A DNA stretch of 52,295 bases from Burkholderia lata (GCF_902499335.1 NZ_CABVQK010000027.1:1-52295); one strand, 5' to 3'; positions 1 to 7,723 are shown, counted from the stretch's first letter. Numbers and translations are program-made. Notes: generated by a model from the sequence alone, not told the origin.

Positions 1-158
1 TCGGCGACCGATTTATGCAGGCGCGCGGATAACGCGCTGTTCAACCGCCTCGCCCACAAAAATCCGGACAGGTTCGGCATCACGGCTTGGGTGGCGTCAA
101 TCCCATGCCGTACTACAAGCAATGCAGCGCGACGGAACTACTCTGAGACCGTCGCGCG
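1..158. other. left edge, no supported gene
   Basis: This stretch runs from the window edge to the stop codon of the replication initiator gene. One forward frame is open across the edge, but it runs on antisense into the initiator gene and shows no recognisable domain. It could hold the tail of a neighbouring plasmid gene. I cannot support any call here. Confidence 0.3.
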
Positions 159-1040
159 TCAGCCTCCTGCAGTTGCCGCTGCACTTGATTCCTCAAAGGG
201 CAAGTCGCCGTCCAGCGCCAGCCGGCTTTGCGGATTCTGGATAAACTTGAAATCGAGCGAATTCACAGCTCGCCCGAGTTTCACCGGCGTCCAAGAAATT
301 ACAAGATCCGCCTTTGCGTTCAACTCGTTCACAGCGGTTTCAATCACCCGACGCTTGATGTCGGCAAAGCGGTACGTCGCCGGAATTTCAAGCACGCGCC
401 GGAAATCTTCCAATGTGATCAGGAGTCGGCCCCGATCCCGCTCCCGCATCAACAGTTCGAGGAGCCGCCATGAGTAGAGTGACTGTAGCCCCCGGGCAAA
501 CTCAAGCTGATACGAGACGAAACGCCGCTGCAACATGAAGATATGGGGCGTTAAATCCGGAGAGAAGGAAACTTCTGCCCATCCTTCTCGTTCGTGGTAG
601 ACCGCCTTCCACACCCAATTCAGTACCACCTTCCTCGGGCCATCCATATACGTCAACTGGCGCTTTTGAAGACTCGCACAGCCTTCCTTCAGCCCCTCAT
701 ACGCAGCAGTTGCCTGCTTCTCGCCAGACCGCGGAGCAAGTGCTGCAAGGGCGGCGAACTCGTCGGCTCGAACCCGAACACTCACATAGCCGTTACCCTT
801 ACCATGCAAGTACGGTGACTTCTTGCTGTCTATGCATCGCAGCGCCGCCATCATGACTCGCTTCTCGTTGAGGGTAAGACCTTGTTGGGCATTGACCAAC
901 GCTCGGCTCATGGCGACAGTGCCCCGCACTCGGCCATCACCGTCCAGAGGGGGTTCGTCCAACGGCTCGATCTGGAGAGGTTCGATCTCAACGATCTCGA
1001 CCTGAGCGGGCTCGGGCTGGTTTTTTGCCTTTTTGTTCAC
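159..1040 (-). CDS. plasmid replication initiator, Rep_3/RepB family
   Basis: The 293-residue product looks like a Rep_3-superfamily initiator, which binds iterons through two winged-helix domains and opens the plasmid origin. After an acidic N-terminal tail (about residues 1-35), the region around residues 45-70 (SRALVNAQQGLTLNEKRVMM) matches the usual first helices of this family. The segment near residues 180-215 (LEFARGLQSLYSWRLLELL) matches the conserved core. The length is typical. The gene reads away from the iteron array, and a TGTCAC dyad sits just upstream of its start, as expected for autoregulation. The family call is confident; the incompatibility group cannot be given. Confidence 0.88.
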   Translation of the reverse strand: MNKKAKNQPEPAQVEIVEIEPLQIEPLDEPPLDGDGRVRGTVAMSRALVNAQQGLTLNEKRVMMAALRCIDSKKSPYLHGKGNGYVSVRVRADEFAALAALAPRSGEKQATAAYEGLKEGCASLQKRQLTYMDGPRKVVLNWVWKAVYHEREGWAEVSFSPDLTPHIFMLQRRFVSYQLEFARGLQSLYSWRLLELLMRERDRGRLLITLEDFRRVLEIPATYRFADIKRRVIETAVNELNAKADLVISWTPVKLGRAVNSLDFKFIQNPQSRLALDGDLPFEESSAAATAGG

Positions 1041-1062
1041 AAAGGTGACCTTCAGCGGGAAG

Positions 1063-1083
1063 TGTCACAATTATAAGGTGACA
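1063..1083. promoter_or_regulatory. inverted repeat upstream of rep (probable Rep operator)
   Basis: TGTCAC and GTGACA are separated by nine AT-rich bases, 22 bp upstream of the rep start. TGTCAC is also the right half of the iteron consensus found in the adjacent array. A dyad of half-iterons over the rep promoter is the usual arrangement by which Rep dimers repress their own gene. The role is inferred; the dyad is seen directly. Confidence 0.6.
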
Positions 1084-1104
1084 TGCTCAGGGTGCAAGTC
1101 ACCG

Positions 1105-1114
1105 TTGTGGATAA
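1105..1114. promoter_or_regulatory. DnaA box
   Basis: The top strand reads TTGTGGATAA, the exact complement of the consensus box TTATCCACAA. It lies between the rep operator and the iterons, where iteron plasmids normally recruit host DnaA. Confidence 0.75.
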
Positions 1115-1115
1115 C

Positions 1116-2107
1116 GGTCGAAATTTGTCACCGCCGGCCCGCTTTGTGTCTACTTAGGGTCGGATTACGTCACCCCCAGGTCGGAAAACGTCACAGTTTC
1201 TCGACTGTGACGTCTCGCAAAGCCTTAACTGACAAGCCTGTGCGGGGCTGGGCACAGCGTTTACAAAAGGTTTTACAAACGGTTCTACAAACTCTCTTAC
1301 AAAGAGCACCGTTAGAAAGTTGCTTTGATACAACAAAATCTACCCCCACACCCACTTCCAGCGCACACCTCAAGGCTGAAAAGTGACATTTTCCGACCTC
1401 AAGACGCTTGTAGGGCCTCCGATCCATTCCCGATTGGTCGCAAAGACGGGTTTCCCAGCACAAAAGGTGACGCTTTCCGACCTCACGGGCCAATAGATAC
1501 TAAGTACTCACTCACCTTTGACCCAGAAGGCCCCTGCGTCAACGACGGATCGAACTGTAGGGTCGGAAAACGTCACCTTTGGCGCAAGTTGCCACTGACA
1601 GTCCTATGATCCCGGGCAGTTCATCGCAGGAGAAACCGACGCGGCGGGTCGGGAAAGGTCATAAAACGAACGAGGCCTTGGGTCGGAAAACGTCACTGTT
1701 AGTGTGAATGCTAGCGTGCGAGAGAGGAGCAGGCTTCGGCTTGAGGTCGGAATATGTCACTTCTCGAAACACTAAACGGGTCGGAATTTGTCATCATCAG
1801 TTCCGCGTGCAGGTCGGATCGTGTCACTTTTTAGAATGGCGCAGCGGGTCGGAAAACGTCACTTTTGAGGCTGTTAATCGGCGGGTCGGAATTTGTCACC
1901 ATTCTCCTTGGAGTCATTGGGTCGGAATTCGTCACCTTTGAGGCGCGTCTCAGCGGGTCGGAAAATGTCACCCATCCAGATGTCTTGGGTCGGAAACCGT
2001 CACCTTAGCGCTGGAAGTCCCATTTCGTGCCATCTGTCTGCCGAATGCCCTGGGTCGGAAAATGTCACCGATCCTCTGGCCACTCCTTCCGGGTCGGAAT
2101 TTGTCAC
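1116..2107. repeat. iteron array, about 18 copies; probable plasmid origin
   Basis: A 16-bp repeat with consensus GGTCGGAAAACGTCAC (central bases variable) starts at 1116 (degenerate), 1158, 1179, 1561, 1647 (degenerate), 1681, 1745, 1779, 1812, 1847, 1884, 1920, 1956, 1988, 2053 and 2092. Inverted copies lie at 1383-1398 and 1467-1482. Spacing is 21 to about 65 bp in the dense part and irregular elsewhere, and the copies occur in both orientations. With the DnaA box, the AT-rich 12-mers and the adjacent rep gene this is best read as origin plus copy-control/incompatibility iterons. The region contains no convincing gene. Confidence 0.85.
1260..1307. repeat. four tandem 12-bp AT-rich repeats (candidate DNA-unwinding element)
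   Basis: Four consecutive 12-mers carry the core TACAAA: TTTACAAAAGGT, TTTACAAACGGT, TCTACAAACTCT and CTTACAAAGAGC. They lie within the origin region between iteron copies. Tandem AT-rich 12- or 13-mers are the melting site in iteron plasmid origins. The repeat is seen directly; its role is inferred. Confidence 0.6.
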
Positions 2108-2125
2108 CCCTTTTGCCGAACACCG

Positions 2126-2701
2126 TTAGCGTCTGCGCGGAAGGACCGACGGAAGGAGAGCGTTCGGCAGATCTTGCAGCAAGGAAAGATGGGGAACCAC
2201 GAGGTCGATATGAGGCGTGTCGATCCTAAGATGTCTGCCGCTCGCTCCTAACGACAATCGAAGTTCCATACCATCCTCGGCTTGGACTACGCCCGTAGAC
2301 AGTATCGATATCACTTTCGATAGTGCCGTGTTGGCCGGCACTGTTAGCGCTCTTCGCGCAATAAGGTCCTTGCCAACCTCCCGGATCAATTTCGTAGCGA
2401 TTTCTGCAGTCCGATATGAGACATGACATGGTCCCCCGAACGAGGCGATCACTTCGGGCGGTAGCATAGATGCTTGGATCGACCGTGTGACGATGGCCTT
2501 TGACACGTTGAGGTCTGCGGCAAGCTTTGCTTGACTCGGCCAAACCTGCCGATCTAACTGCTGCCGATAAAACTCGCCCAACACAACGGGCGGAGAGCCA
2601 GCCCGGCGGAGAACCTCATGTCGTTCGACCGCGGCCCAGCGGTGCCGAGGGATGTCTGCTTTCTCAACGGCCGAACTATTACACGAATTTGAAGAGGTCA
2701 T
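2126..2701 (-). CDS. ParB/KorB-like HTH partition or regulatory protein
   Basis: The product is about 191 residues from the ATG at 2701; an upstream in-frame TTG at 2803 would add 34 residues. The segment around residues 40-75 (WPSQAKLAADLNVSKAIVTR followed by LPPEVIASFG) matches the central helix-turn-helix of plasmid ParB/KorB-like proteins, in which a Lx-VSK turn precedes a leucine-proline pair. The N-terminal ParB CTPase box is not visible, so it is a short form and may act mainly as a repressor. With the ATG start, a perfect 14-bp palindrome lies about 50 bp upstream and a second copy lies before virB8, which suggests it controls both promoters. No ParA partner is in the window. Confidence 0.65.
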   Translation of the reverse strand: MTSSNSCNSSAVEKADIPRHRWAAVERHEVLRRAGSPPVVLGEFYRQQLDRQVWPSQAKLAADLNVSKAIVTRSIQASMLPPEVIASFGGPCHVSYRTAEIATKLIREVGKDLIARRALTVPANTALSKVISILSTGVVQAEDGMELRLSLGASGRHLRIDTPHIDLVVPHLSLLQDLPNALLPSVLPRRR

Positions 2702-2752
2702 GGGAGCCGACGATCGGTGATCGTCAATTGTTGCTGTCTTTGAAAAATGCCG

Positions 2753-2766
2753 CTCAACCGGTTGAG
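2753..2766. promoter_or_regulatory. 14-bp perfect palindrome, copy 1 (candidate operator)
   Basis: CTCAACCGGTTGAG is perfectly self-complementary. It lies about 50 bp upstream of the ATG chosen for the ParB-like gene. An identical copy with inverted flanks occurs at 2964-2977. Confidence 0.6.
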
Positions 2767-2858
2767 GGGGGCATCGGTATCCGTCGAACGAGGACCGGTT
2801 CAAGAATCGTGCGAAAACAATGATTTGCGAGCGACCGTTGTCCCGTCACACGCATAGC

Positions 2859-2879
2859 GTTGCGTGCAACGCGTGCAAC
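2859..2879. repeat. GTTGC/GCAAC short repeat cluster
   Basis: GTTGCGTGCAAC (5-bp arms) is immediately followed by GCGTGCAAC, midway between the two 14-bp palindromes. It may be part of a centromere-like or promoter region between the divergent ParB-like and virB8 genes. The role is a guess. Confidence 0.3.
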
Positions 2880-2963
2880 AACGACGCACCGATTCTAGCG
2901 ATCTGGTTGTAAACGCAAGACCGAAAAGCTCACGATTTTCATAGGGCTTTTTGCCGTACCCCT

Positions 2964-2977
2964 CTCAACCGGTTGAG
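2964..2977. promoter_or_regulatory. 14-bp perfect palindrome, copy 2 (candidate operator)
   Basis: This is a second identical CTCAACCGGTTGAG, 126 bp upstream of virB8. Its flanking bases match those of copy 1 in the opposite orientation. It lies on the virB8 side of the divergent region, consistent with a repressor acting on both genes. Confidence 0.6.
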
Positions 2978-3102
2978 CGCAATGGCACCGATGGTCTGCA
3001 TCTCCTAGTGTCGCGAAAAGGGCCCCGAAATGACGGCTCTTTTCCCACGTGTCGTTGTCACCTCGGCTGTTCCAATTGATCCGTCCCAATTGGAACTCCG
3101 TG

Positions 3103-3819
3103 ATGCGATTTTCCAGACTCTTCCCCCGCAACAAGAAGCAGGTCGCCCTGTCGCCGGCGCCCGGCCACTACTCGAACGACGATCCCGAAAAGATCATCTT
3201 CGATCAGGGGACGCGTCTGCGCGTCGAAGCCAATCACTGGAAGACCTTCTGCTTCATCCTCGCGATCGTCGCCGGTGGTGCGGTGTACACCCGGCAGCCG
3301 GCACCCTCGGTGGTGAAGGCCTATGGTGTTTCATCGGACGCCGGCGGTAACCCGCTGGTCAAGCAACTTGCCGCCTACAACCCGGATGATCAGGCGAAGC
3401 GCACCGCGATCAAAGAGGACGTTGAACACTGGTTCACGATCGAACCCGTCCTGACCGATGACATCCGCACCTCCCGGCTCGCCAAGAACATCAACTCGGT
3501 CAAGGCCAAGATGGTGGGCAACGCGAAAAACCAATTCGCGGCGTGGATCAGCGACGACAAGCCATTCGACCAGATCACCACCAACCCGAAGCTGGTCCGC
3601 GAGCCTAAGGTCACAAATGTGTCACTGCTTGACGACTCGACGGCGGTCGTCGAGTTCACGACCTCGACGCGGCAATCGCCGGGCGACAAGTCAGCAGACA
3701 TCCGCTTCGCCTTGACGGTTCGCTACCAGATCATTCCCCCGACGGCGGAAGACGTGCTGGGCACGAACCCGTATGGCCTCTATTACCCGTTCTTCACTCT
3801 GCAAAAAACCGGCGCATGA
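3103..3819 (+). CDS. virB8: VirB8-like type IV secretion inner-membrane protein
   Basis: The 238-residue product has a short cytoplasmic N-terminus, one membrane segment at about residues 46-62 (FCFILAIVAGGAVYT) and a periplasmic domain of the VirB8/TrbF type, ending in the family-like LTVRYQI. VirB8 nucleates assembly of the type IV secretion channel. The ATG at 3103 is preferred over one 54 bp upstream because it gives a typical VirB8 N-terminus. The reading frame overlaps the next gene by 4 bp (ATGA). No other virB gene follows, so it is an orphan or a remnant of a transfer region. Confidence 0.75.
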   Translation: MRFSRLFPRNKKQVALSPAPGHYSNDDPEKIIFDQGTRLRVEANHWKTFCFILAIVAGGAVYTRQPAPSVVKAYGVSSDAGGNPLVKQLAAYNPDDQAKRTAIKEDVEHWFTIEPVLTDDIRTSRLAKNINSVKAKMVGNAKNQFAAWISDDKPFDQITTNPKLVREPKVTNVSLLDDSTAVVEFTTSTRQSPGDKSADIRFALTVRYQIIPPTAEDVLGTNPYGLYYPFFTLQKTGA

Positions 3820-4070
3820 AACGACCACGCTTCTTTCTGACCTGGGTCGCGCTCGCGTCGATCGCAGCGTCGGCCAATGTGTTCGCCGCGAAGAACGCCG
3901 CGAACCCTATCGCGCCGATCCCGAACTTCGATGTCGGCAGCATCATCGGCGACGCAATGAGTCCGGTGGGCACGGAGCATGTCTACGAGCTGAACGGCTC
4001 GCGCCTGCGTGACGTGCTCGTCAATGGGCGCTGGGTAACGGTGGCGGCTACGGCCGTCGTCGCATCCTGA
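3816..4070 (+). CDS. small exported protein downstream of virB8
   Basis: The 84-residue product begins with a signal peptide (MKRPRFFLTWVALASIAASA, likely cut near VFA-AK). The mature part is about 60 residues, with a hydrophobic tail and no lipobox cysteine. The start overlaps the virB8 stop, so the two are translationally coupled. It sits where a small periplasmic or outer-membrane T4SS accessory would be expected, but I recognise no family. Confidence 0.6.
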   Translation: MKRPRFFLTWVALASIAASANVFAAKNAANPIAPIPNFDVGSIIGDAMSPVGTEHVYELNGSRLRDVLVNGRWVTVAATAVVAS

Positions 4071-4092
4071 ACCGTCGAGGGAGGAGCGCTCG

Positions 4093-4290
4093 ATGAACGA
4101 TATGACGAATCTGGTGATGCTGTTGATTGCGTTTCATGGCGGCGGCCAGCCGCCGGCATCTGCTTACCGCTACGCAGTGGTCGCGCAGGCCGCCGTCGAA
4201 AGGCGGCAGGTTGTGAGAACGGACGCGGTCATCTGCAAGGATGGCCAAGTCCACACCTTTCCGGCAGGGCAACCGAAGCCCTGTATCTGA
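4093..4290 (+). CDS. small protein of unknown function
   Basis: This is a 65-residue reading frame with a GGAGG-type ribosome-binding site (GAGGGAGGAGCGCTCG) 6-8 bp before the ATG. It starts 22 bp after the previous gene and ends just before a strong terminator, so it is the last gene of the virB8 transcription unit. The N-terminus is mildly hydrophobic. The C-terminal part (residues 45-65) has two cysteines and the string CKDGQVHTFPAGQPKPC, which could form a disulfide loop. No family is recognised. Confidence 0.5.
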   Translation: MNDMTNLVMLLIAFHGGGQPPASAYRYAVVAQAAVERRQVVRTDAVICKDGQVHTFPAGQPKPCI

Positions 4291-4302
4291 ACCCTTGAAC
4301 GT

Positions 4303-4341
4303 CGGCCCCATTCTCGAAAGAGAGCGGGGCCGCTTTTTTTT
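4303..4341 (+). terminator. Rho-independent terminator after the virB8 unit
   Basis: CGGCCCC pairs with GGGGCCG, with a partly paired TCTCGAAAGAGA inner stem, followed by eight T residues. Confidence 0.85.
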
Positions 4342-4352
4342 GAGACCCCTGA

Positions 4353-4760
4353 ATGCCACTTTTGAATATTGATCTGGCGCATCTCGCGTCGGAGGTCTTG
4401 CCGGAAGGTGCTCGAGATTCGTTCCACGCGATGTCAGTTCGAGCGCGTTTGGCCACCCTTGCCATTGCTTCCGACGGGGCGAGTAACACGTCGGTGCGCG
4501 ATGTTGCGCTGCATTCGCTGTCGGTGATTGACATGCCCGCGTACGTGGGAATTTCGGCGATCCGGACTGCGCTTCAATGCAGCAGCGCGCTTCTGCGGAG
4601 TCCCGTCGATCGCTTCGGCTTTCTCGTCGCAGTCGCCAGTTCGACTGTCCCGCAGAAGGAAGGATTTGCCGAGTACACCAAGTGGCCGCGGAAGGAGTGC
4701 GATCGCTGGCTCCTGACCGTAACCGCACGTGATGTGGCGAAAGCACTGGCGAGCCGCTAG
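4353..4760 (+). CDS. hypothetical protein
   Basis: This 135-residue reading frame starts just after the terminator, so it would need its own promoter. The product is mostly helical in appearance, has no signal peptide or membrane segment, and shows no motif I know. It precedes the exported nuclease gene by about 90 bp in the same direction. The opposite strand also has a long open frame here, so the coding claim rests on position and frame only. Confidence 0.45.
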   Translation: MPLLNIDLAHLASEVLPEGARDSFHAMSVRARLATLAIASDGASNTSVRDVALHSLSVIDMPAYVGISAIRTALQCSSALLRSPVDRFGFLVAVASSTVPQKEGFAEYTKWPRKECDRWLLTVTARDVAKALASR

Positions 4761-4848
4761 CTCACTCGCCAGTTCGCGTCGATGACGCATCTGAAGGTCA
4801 CGCCCACGGAATGTGAGCGAGGCCGTTCCTTTACATATGGAGATCATC

Positions 4849-5412
4849 ATGAAGAAGCAGGTCGGTTGGGCGGTTCTGGTGGCGTGGTTGTGCTGTTGTG
4901 TATTGATCGCCCTTACCGGGCGTGCGCACGCGCAACCCGTGCCGCAGATCGAAGTTGCGTTTTCGCCGGACGGCGGGGCGGAGAGTCTCGTGCTTCGGAC
5001 CATTGGGTCTGCCCGTCAGTCGATTCGAGTGCTGGCCTACTCGTTCACCGCCCCCGCAGTAACGCGCGCGCTCATCACCGCGAAGCGTCGCGGCATTGAC
5101 GTTGCCGTCACTGTAGACGCGCGCAGCAACTTCGACGAGGACCGTAGTGGCCGCGCTCGCGCTGCTCTGGGCTCGCTCGCATACGCGGGTATTCCGGTTC
5201 GCGTCGTGAGCGTCTTTCCGGCTCAGCACTCGAAGTACGTCGTCGTCGACGGCGCTACGGTTGAGACCGGAAGCTATAACTACTCGCAGCAGGCGGCGCG
5301 GTACAACGCCGAGAACGTTGTTGTGGTGCGGGGCGATACACGCGTCGCAGATGCGTACCTGAAGAACTGGGAGGCGGTGTCGGCGCGCGGCGAAGTGTAT
5401 CGCGCGCCCTAA
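4849..5412 (+). CDS. exported phospholipase D-family nuclease (Nuc-like)
   Basis: The 187-residue product has a signal peptide (cut near residue 28, AHA-QP) and a single HxKxxxxD motif: H127, K129 and D134 in HSKYVVVD, followed by GSYNYS at 141-146. This is the architecture of Nuc, the small PLD-superfamily endonuclease of conjugative plasmids, which works as a dimer because each chain carries one motif. It would act in the periplasm on DNA. The ATG at 4849 has a GGAG seven bases upstream. Such nucleases are often found beside type IV transfer genes, which matches the nearby virB8. Confidence 0.85.
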   Translation: MKKQVGWAVLVAWLCCCVLIALTGRAHAQPVPQIEVAFSPDGGAESLVLRTIGSARQSIRVLAYSFTAPAVTRALITAKRRGIDVAVTVDARSNFDEDRSGRARAALGSLAYAGIPVRVVSVFPAQHSKYVVVDGATVETGSYNYSQQAARYNAENVVVVRGDTRVADAYLKNWEAVSARGEVYRAP

Positions 5413-5430
5413 TTGTTTCTTCTCTTAACC

Positions 5431-5479
5431 CACGCGGGAACAGCTCCCGTGTGGGGCTGCTCCTGCCCTTCTGGAGCAG
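5431..5479 (+). promoter_or_regulatory. tandem hairpin leader masking the SD of the DndC-like gene
   Basis: Two hairpins lie side by side. The first is CACGCGGGA with TCCCGTGTG (5431-5453, one G-U pair). The second is CTGCTCC (5457-5463) with GGAGCAG (5473-5479). The 3' arm of the second contains the GGAG that would serve the ATG at 5483. This would hold the ribosome-binding site closed unless the structure opens. The fold is read by eye and its function is inferred. Confidence 0.5.
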
Positions 5480-5482
5480 CAC

Positions 5483-7285
5483 ATGTTTTCTGAAATTCTG
5501 TTGAAGATGGAATCCGCTATCGAGGCGCTCGTCGGGCTGATTCGGCAGGGGTACACACTTTCGAATGCGTTGAGCGGCGGCAAGGACTCGACCTGTACGG
5601 CGATTCTCATGCTGGAGGCGGTGCGACGCGCCGGCGCCGAGGTGTCGCGCGAGCATTTCGTGACGAGTGCGGACACGACGATCGAAAATCCAAGCATGCA
5701 CTGGCACTTGCAGGCGATGCTTGACGAGATCCGGGATGCCTATGCGGCCGCTGGTGCGCCTATATCGGTGCACGTCGCGAAGCCGTCCCTGTCGTCGCAG
5801 TTTGTCGTCGCGACGATCGGCCGTGGCACGCTTCCCCGCACTCCGGAGAACGGGGTGAAAAACGGGAAGCGAATACGTGCGTGCGCCGCTGATTGGAAGG
5901 TCGACCCGCAAAACCGAATGCGTGTCTCGCTCGAGCGATCGGCGGCCGCCGGAGGCGGTCGCGAAGTGGTCACCGTGCTTGGCAATCGGTTCAGCGAAAG
6001 CGGCAGTCGGTCGGTAGCGATGGCCAGTCGCTGTGAGAGCGCACTGAAGCCCGTTCGTAACGCGGACGGTTATCTGACGCTCTCGCCGATCGCGGAATGG
6101 TCGACCGACTGCGTGTGGTCGATGCTAGCGCTCTTCGCGGAGGATGCCGACAGACCTTTCCCGTCGCCGGTGTCCGGCGAGTCGGTACGGCGCCTGTCGG
6201 AGCTGTACCGCGCCGGAAACGAGGGAACGTGCGGCGTGATCCTCGGCGAGGGCGGTGCGCGGTCGCCGTGCGGGAGCCGGTTTGGTTGCGCATTTTGTTG
6301 CGTGACTGGCGAACGCGATCGCTCGATGGAGTCAATGGTGAAGGAAGTTGATCACCAGCATCTGGAGGGCCTGAATCGCTTCCGGAACTACCTGGTCGCG
6401 GTGCAGTGGGATCTCCGTCGTCGCGAGCTCGTTGGTCGAAAGCTGAGCGATGCCGGGTACCTGGCGGTAAAGCCGGACGTCCTGTCGTATATGGAACGCG
6501 TCCGACTGCTGCAGTACCTGCTCACGCTCGACGTGCTTGAAGTCGAACGGGCCGAGCGGCATGAGGGAGCGTTGGCTGCGGGCGAGATCCCTGACACGCC
6601 GGAGAACCGGGCGCTTTGTGACGTACAGTTCGAAATGGTCACGCCGGCGCAGCTGGTGGCGATCGACTTCTACCTCTCGATGCACCACTATGCGCCGCAC
6701 GCCTTTCCAGCGCTTTCGGTCTGGTTCGACGTGCATCGGCTCGGGCGGCGGTACCATGTCCCAGTCCTTGACCCGCTGCCGAAGATCGACATCCCGCACC
6801 ACGGTTGGTTCTTTGTTGGCGCGTACGATGCGGAGGTACCCACGGATGGGCTTCGCGACTATGCCGCGGAGCAGTGGAATCGCTATACCCATTCGGGGCG
6901 GCCGAGCCGGTATGCGCGAACGAAGTCTGGCGAGCAGATCGTCTATTTCGAAGAGAGCGACCAGTTCGAGGTGGACACCGAGGCCGCGTGTGCATTCGTG
7001 ACCTGCAGCTTCGATGCTGGCTGGTCGGTGAAGGCGCAGCTTCATTCGGGGATGGAGTCGGCCCGTTTCTGGTTGAACGAAGGGATCGTGCGGCTGCCGA
7101 CCGGTATGGCCGGCCGGTATCAGGAGATGGCGAAGCGTGGGCAATATTTCTCGCACCTCGCCGAGCGACACAACCTGACGCCGGTGGAGCTGGACCGATT
7201 TCTCGTCGACAATGCGATCTCGGACTCCGAGCACCGTACGATGCTGAACCTGGCGCCGGTGGACCTGTTTTCGCCGGCCGCTTGA
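5483..7285 (+). CDS. DndC-like PAPS-reductase-family protein, solitary
   Basis: The 600-residue product has an ATP-pyrophosphatase P-loop SGGKDST (31-37), the LGNRFSESGSR segment (166-176) and a cysteine cluster (C134, C263, C269, C272, C273) ending in GERDRSM. That layout is the one seen in DndC, the 4Fe-4S, ATP-using sulfur-transfer protein of DNA phosphorothioation. The C-terminal third (about 400-600) has no recognised domain. No dndB, dndD, dndE or cysteine desulfurase gene lies nearby, so the substrate is unknown. A hairpin leader covers its ribosome-binding site and a strong terminator follows, so it is a single-gene unit. It could be a DndC homologue with another role, or it may rely on partners elsewhere. 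Confidence 0.8.
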   Translation: MFSEILLKMESAIEALVGLIRQGYTLSNALSGGKDSTCTAILMLEAVRRAGAEVSREHFVTSADTTIENPSMHWHLQAMLDEIRDAYAAAGAPISVHVAKPSLSSQFVVATIGRGTLPRTPENGVKNGKRIRACAADWKVDPQNRMRVSLERSAAAGGGREVVTVLGNRFSESGSRSVAMASRCESALKPVRNADGYLTLSPIAEWSTDCVWSMLALFAEDADRPFPSPVSGESVRRLSELYRAGNEGTCGVILGEGGARSPCGSRFGCAFCCVTGERDRSMESMVKEVDHQHLEGLNRFRNYLVAVQWDLRRRELVGRKLSDAGYLAVKPDVLSYMERVRLLQYLLTLDVLEVERAERHEGALAAGEIPDTPENRALCDVQFEMVTPAQLVAIDFYLSMHHYAPHAFPALSVWFDVHRLGRRYHVPVLDPLPKIDIPHHGWFFVGAYDAEVPTDGLRDYAAEQWNRYTHSGRPSRYARTKSGEQIVYFEESDQFEVDTEAACAFVTCSFDAGWSVKAQLHSGMESARFWLNEGIVRLPTGMAGRYQEMAKRGQYFSHLAERHNLTPVELDRFLVDNAISDSEHRTMLNLAPVDLFSPAA

Positions 7286-7305
7286 CGAAAAGCAATATTG
7301 CAAGA

Positions 7306-7333
7306 AGCCCGGCACGTGTCGGGCTTTTTTTTT
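7306..7333 (+). terminator. Rho-independent terminator after the DndC-like gene
   Basis: AGCCCG pairs with CGGGCT around a GC-rich loop, followed by nine T residues, 20 bp after the stop codon. Confidence 0.85.
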
Positions 7334-7357
7334 CGTCAGCTGCCCTCGGCTCAGGGC

Positions 7358-7522
7358 CTACATCGCGAGTGTGTAGGCGTGGATGATCGAGCAAATGTGA
7401 TACACGCAGGCCAACACCATTGCGGTGGTCATTTTCCGGTGGCTTGGACGGGCCGATGATTGACTGCTGATGAACACCATTGCTTCAATCGCCGCGCGTA
7501 TTAGGTCAAGTATGGACTTCAT
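7358..7522 (-). CDS. small hydrophobic peptide gene
   Basis: The frame encodes 54 residues and has a clear ribosome-binding site, GAGGA, eight bases before the ATG at 7522. The C-terminal half (about residues 31-54) is a likely membrane segment rich in A, I, V and Y, with two cysteines. The N-terminal half is basic and amphipathic. The size and layout recall small plasmid membrane peptides, including type I toxins, but there is no sequence match I can name and I see no antisense RNA. Confidence 0.4.
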   Translation of the reverse strand: MKSILDLIRAAIEAMVFISSQSSARPSHRKMTTAMVLACVYHICSIIHAYTLAM

Positions 7523-7723
7523 TATGTGGTTCCTCGCCAGGTATCGGGCACGAAGTGCGCCCTCTCAATGAACCTATACGGCAATGCCCCCAAATGTTTC
7601 ACCCCCCCTTTCGAAATAAATATCGACGGACACCAACCCGATGTTGGTCGGGTCCGCCGTGTGCGTTCGATCGAAGTGGCGACGCGTCCACGAGGTGTCG
7701 CAGTGGTATACCGACAAGGCTCC

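Noticed and set aside
1116..2107. Possible CRISPR array
   Set aside because: The 16-bp repeats are too short, unevenly spaced and occur in both orientations beside rep and a DnaA box; they are iterons.
6332..7315. Long minus-strand frame of 327 codons opposite the DndC-like gene
   Set aside because: It is antisense to a gene with clear motifs, has no ribosome-binding site and no recognisable domain.
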